Source: Gammaproteobacteria bacterium (GTDB lineage: Bacteria; Pseudomonadota; Gammaproteobacteria; Pseudomonadales; Azotimanducaceae). Taken from it: a stretch of DNA of 53,611 nt. The stretch spans positions 29,614 through 83,224 of the forward strand of contig NZGC01000104.1 in the NCBI GenBank assembly GCA_002689445.1, read 5' to 3'. Each line of letters begins with the position of its first letter. The stretch's first letter is position 1. Both the position numbers and the translations under genes were made by a program. Below, one piece after another: positions 51,225 through 53,611 of this stretch. The notes below the pieces were generated by a model, which worked only from the letters and a program-made list of their open reading frames with translations, was not told the origin of the DNA and ran no database searches.

Positions 51225-53611
51225 ATGAGTGAGAGCAACACAAACAAAGCGGTCGACGTGTTAAAGGTCCGGCGACTCATGCTTTATTTGACGATCGGAA
51301 TGGGCATTGCCCTAGGTATTGCATCGCCGCAATTGATGGCCGCCGATGCACCGAAAAAGGTCGAGCGTACTTACCCGTTTTATCCACCGGCGCCTGCTGT
51401 CCAATCGACTCAAGCCGCGGCGCTGAAAACTGAAGGTTGCCAGAGCTGCCACCTTGAAACCGATGCCAAGACGATGCACATGAACCCTGGGGTGGTGCTG
51501 GGTTGCACCGATTGTCATGGCGGCGATGCTTCAGTCGTTCTGGCTGAAGGGGTGATGGCGGATTCAAAGCGATATAAAGCCGCCCTCGAGGCCGCGCACG
51601 TTTTGCCTTTGTATCCCGATGATTGGCACTTCCCGCATTCAGAGAACCCTGAGGGTAGCTACACCTTACTCAACCGAGAAAGCCCTGAATTCGTGCGATT
51701 CGTAAATCCCTCAGATTATCGAATTGTTGAAGAGGCCTGTGGCGCCTGCCACCTCAGTACGATTCAAGCGGCAAAGCGCAGCATCATGGCGACCGGGGCG
51801 ATGTTGTGGGGCGGTGCTTCTTACAACAACGGTATTTTGCCGTTCAAAAACTATATTTTGGGTGAGGCCTACACCCGAGAAGGTGAACCGGCTGCGATTC
51901 AAGGCCCGCCACTTAAAGACTCCCTAATTGCGCAGCAAGCTTACGGCGTTCAACCGTATCTTTCACCATTGCCGGCCTGGGAAACCGTGAAGCCTGGAGA
52001 TATCTTTCGGGTCTTTGAAAGAGGTGGACGAAATATTCTCAATACCTTCCCTGAGGTTGGGCTGCCGAACTCTCTCGGACTGATCCAGCGTCTTGAAGAG
52101 CCTGGGCGGCCAGATATACGTCAATCAAATCGAGGGCCAGGAACCGGCCAGCGCATTTCTGTGCCGCTGATCAATATCACCAAAACGCGCTTAAATGATC
52201 CGCTGATGTGGTTTTTGGGCACCAATGAGCAACCGGGCGATTATCGGACTTCAGGGTGTGGCTCCTGTCATGTGGTTTATGCCAATGATCGCGATCCGAG
52301 GCATTCGGGTCAGTGGGCCAAGTACGGGCATGGTGGGCAAAGCGCCAGTGTCGATCCAACCATCGATAAAGATGCCGCAGGTCATCCAATTAAACACGTG
52401 TTTAGTCGAGCGATTCCCACCGCGCAGTGTATGTCCTGTCACATGCATCAACCCAACATGTTCCTAAACAGCTATCTGGGATACACCATGTGGGATTACG
52501 AATCAGACGCGGACAAAATGTGGCCCAAGGAGCAGCGATACCCCACTGATCACGAGATTCGAGAGGTGAACGAACGTAATCCAGAGGGTGCTGCGCCTCG
52601 GGGGCTTTGGTCTGATCCAGAGTTTCTGGCCTCTGTGTGGGAAAAGAATGACGAAATGGAGAACACTCAATTTGCTGATTATCATGGCCACGGCTGGAAT
52701 TTTAGAGCCATTTTTAGGAAAGACCGGCGCGGGAACTTGTTGGATGCAGCGGGTTCAGTTGTAGAGCACGATGACCCAGAAAAGTTTGATAAAGCGGTGC
52801 ATATGTCATCGATTCACGTGGATGTTGGGATGCATTGTGTTGACTGTCATTTCTCACAGGATTCGCATGGGAATGGTCATTTATACACCCAGGTGGCCGA
52901 TGCCGTAGAGATTGACTGTCAAGATTGTCATGGCACGGCCGATGCTTATCCAAGCCTGGTGACATCTGGCCCAGCATCGCCGCCGGGTGGCACCGATTTA
53001 GCCTTGCTGCGTAATCCTGATGGCCAACCTCGTTTCGAATGGGTGGGTAGCAAGCTCATCCAGCGAAGCCTGTTGAACCCAGACTTGGAATGGACGTTGA
53101 GTTTGGTGAAGGATTCGGTATCCCCGGGCCACGCGGAGTTTAATGAAAAATCAGCCCGTGCAAAATTAATGTCGACGAACACGGAGACGCAAGACTGGGG
53201 CAGCGATGTGCCTTATGAACAACGTGCGCACAGTTACGAAAAAATGGAATGCTATACCTGCCACACATCCTGGACGACAAGTTGTGGTGGTTGTCACTTA
53301 CCGATTGAAGCGAATTGGAAGACGAAGCGCCATCATTACGAAGGAGGAGAAACCCGAAATTACGCGACTTATAATCCTCAGGTTGCACGGGACCAGGTGT
53401 TCATGTTGGGTCGTCGGGGAGACATAAATGGGGGTAGGATTGCGCCCATTCGGTCTACCTCTGCGTTAGTACTCTCATCGACCAACGCCAATCGAGAGAA
53501 ACTGTATATTCAACAGCCCCCCATTTCGGCTGCAGGCTACAGTTCGCAGGCAATGAATCCGCATTTCGCGCACACCGTGAGGAAGACGGAAACACGCAAT
53601 TGTAGCGATTG
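51225..53611 (+). CDS. Large multihaem cytochrome c (3' end beyond window)
   Basis: The frame runs from an ATG at 51225 (GAAAGG upstream) to the right edge, 795 residues so far. Residues 14-40 form a signal peptide or anchor ending in LMAADA. Nine complete CxxCH haem sites are present (the first at C72), and the last bases read NCSD, the likely start of a tenth. Spacing between sites is wide (up to about 150 residues), with substantial non-haem domains in between. It could be the periplasmic or surface cytochrome that the neighbouring barrel houses. Confidence 0.9.
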   Translation, partial: MSESNTNKAVDVLKVRRLMLYLTIGMGIALGIASPQLMAADAPKKVERTYPFYPPAPAVQSTQAAALKTEGCQSCHLETDAKTMHMNPGVVLGCTDCHGGDASVVLAEGVMADSKRYKAALEAAHVLPLYPDDWHFPHSENPEGSYTLLNRESPEFVRFVNPSDYRIVEEACGACHLSTIQAAKRSIMATGAMLWGGASYNNGILPFKNYILGEAYTREGEPAAIQGPPLKDSLIAQQAYGVQPYLSPLPAWETVKPGDIFRVFERGGRNILNTFPEVGLPNSLGLIQRLEEPGRPDIRQSNRGPGTGQRISVPLINITKTRLNDPLMWFLGTNEQPGDYRTSGCGSCHVVYANDRDPRHSGQWAKYGHGGQSASVDPTIDKDAAGHPIKHVFSRAIPTAQCMSCHMHQPNMFLNSYLGYTMWDYESDADKMWPKEQRYPTDHEIREVNERNPEGAAPRGLWSDPEFLASVWEKNDEMENTQFADYHGHGWNFRAIFRKDRRGNLLDAAGSVVEHDDPEKFDKAVHMSSIHVDVGMHCVDCHFSQDSHGNGHLYTQVADAVEIDCQDCHGTADAYPSLVTSGPASPPGGTDLALLRNPDGQPRFEWVGSKLIQRSLLNPDLEWTLSLVKDSVSPGHAEFNEKSARAKLMSTNTETQDWGSDVPYEQRAHSYEKMECYTCHTSWTTSCGGCHLPIEANWKTKRHHYEGGETRNYATYNPQVARDQVFMLGRRGDINGGRIAPIRSTSALVLSSTNANREKLYIQQPPISAAGYSSQAMNPHFAHTVRKTETRNCSD

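Overview
The window reads as chromosome of a Gram-negative, aerobic, heterotrophic proteobacterium, most likely a marine gammaproteobacterium. This rests on gene content: lipoprotein and Tat signals, an outer-membrane barrel, class I DAHP synthase, YchJ, two sulfatases, phytanoyl-CoA-type dioxygenases and acyl-CoA enzymes. Species cannot be named from sequence alone. GTG and TTG starts are frequent, and several are fixed by a good Shine-Dalgarno or an overlap. I saw no tRNA, rRNA, CRISPR array, transposase or phage gene, so this looks like resident genome with accessory metabolism.

Region 1 (1-8159) is mixed. A minus-strand run holds a sterol-desaturase-like membrane enzyme, a secreted protein with six 13-residue EHGG repeats, and two envelope proteins. 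Then come 3-hydroxybutyryl-CoA dehydrogenase, a hot-dog thioesterase with an alpha/beta hydrolase, a TauD-type dioxygenase, GFA-like and YchJ-like zinc proteins, and a glutathione transferase.

Region 2 (8160-28233) is rich in small-molecule oxidation and acyl metabolism: acyl-CoA synthetase, cupin, two nitroreductases, a D-aminoacylase-type amidohydrolase, a flavin split-barrel lipoprotein, two Rieske proteins (one with its domains in reversed order), ABM-type small monooxygenases, DAHP synthase, a sulfatase and a secreted NAPE-PLD-like hydrolase.

Region 3 (28234-41710) is also catabolic. It has a Tat-exported flavin amine-oxidase-like enzyme downstream of a crotonase, three PhyH dioxygenases, a second cupin, a tightly packed nucleoside hydrolase / sulfatase / PhyH / secreted-protein operon, a zinc alcohol dehydrogenase without the structural zinc lobe, an HSD10-like SDR and a PNPOx-type flavoprotein.

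Region 4 (42090 to the right edge) is the most interesting part. Six co-directional genes, several overlapping, encode what looks like a complete trans-envelope electron conduit. They are an 808-residue soluble fusion (FAD/NAD(P) oxidoreductase, two cyclic-nucleotide domains, four [4Fe-4S] clusters), a five-helix di-haem cytochrome b, an FHA-TM-decahaem cytochrome, a lipoprotein with two GlcG/HbpS-like haem-binding domains, a 607-residue outer-membrane beta-barrel, and a large multihaem cytochrome c cut by the window edge after nine CxxCH sites and part of a tenth. I infer electron transfer between cytoplasmic NAD(P)H and the cell exterior, possibly gated by cyclic nucleotides and phosphorylation; direction and partner are unknown.
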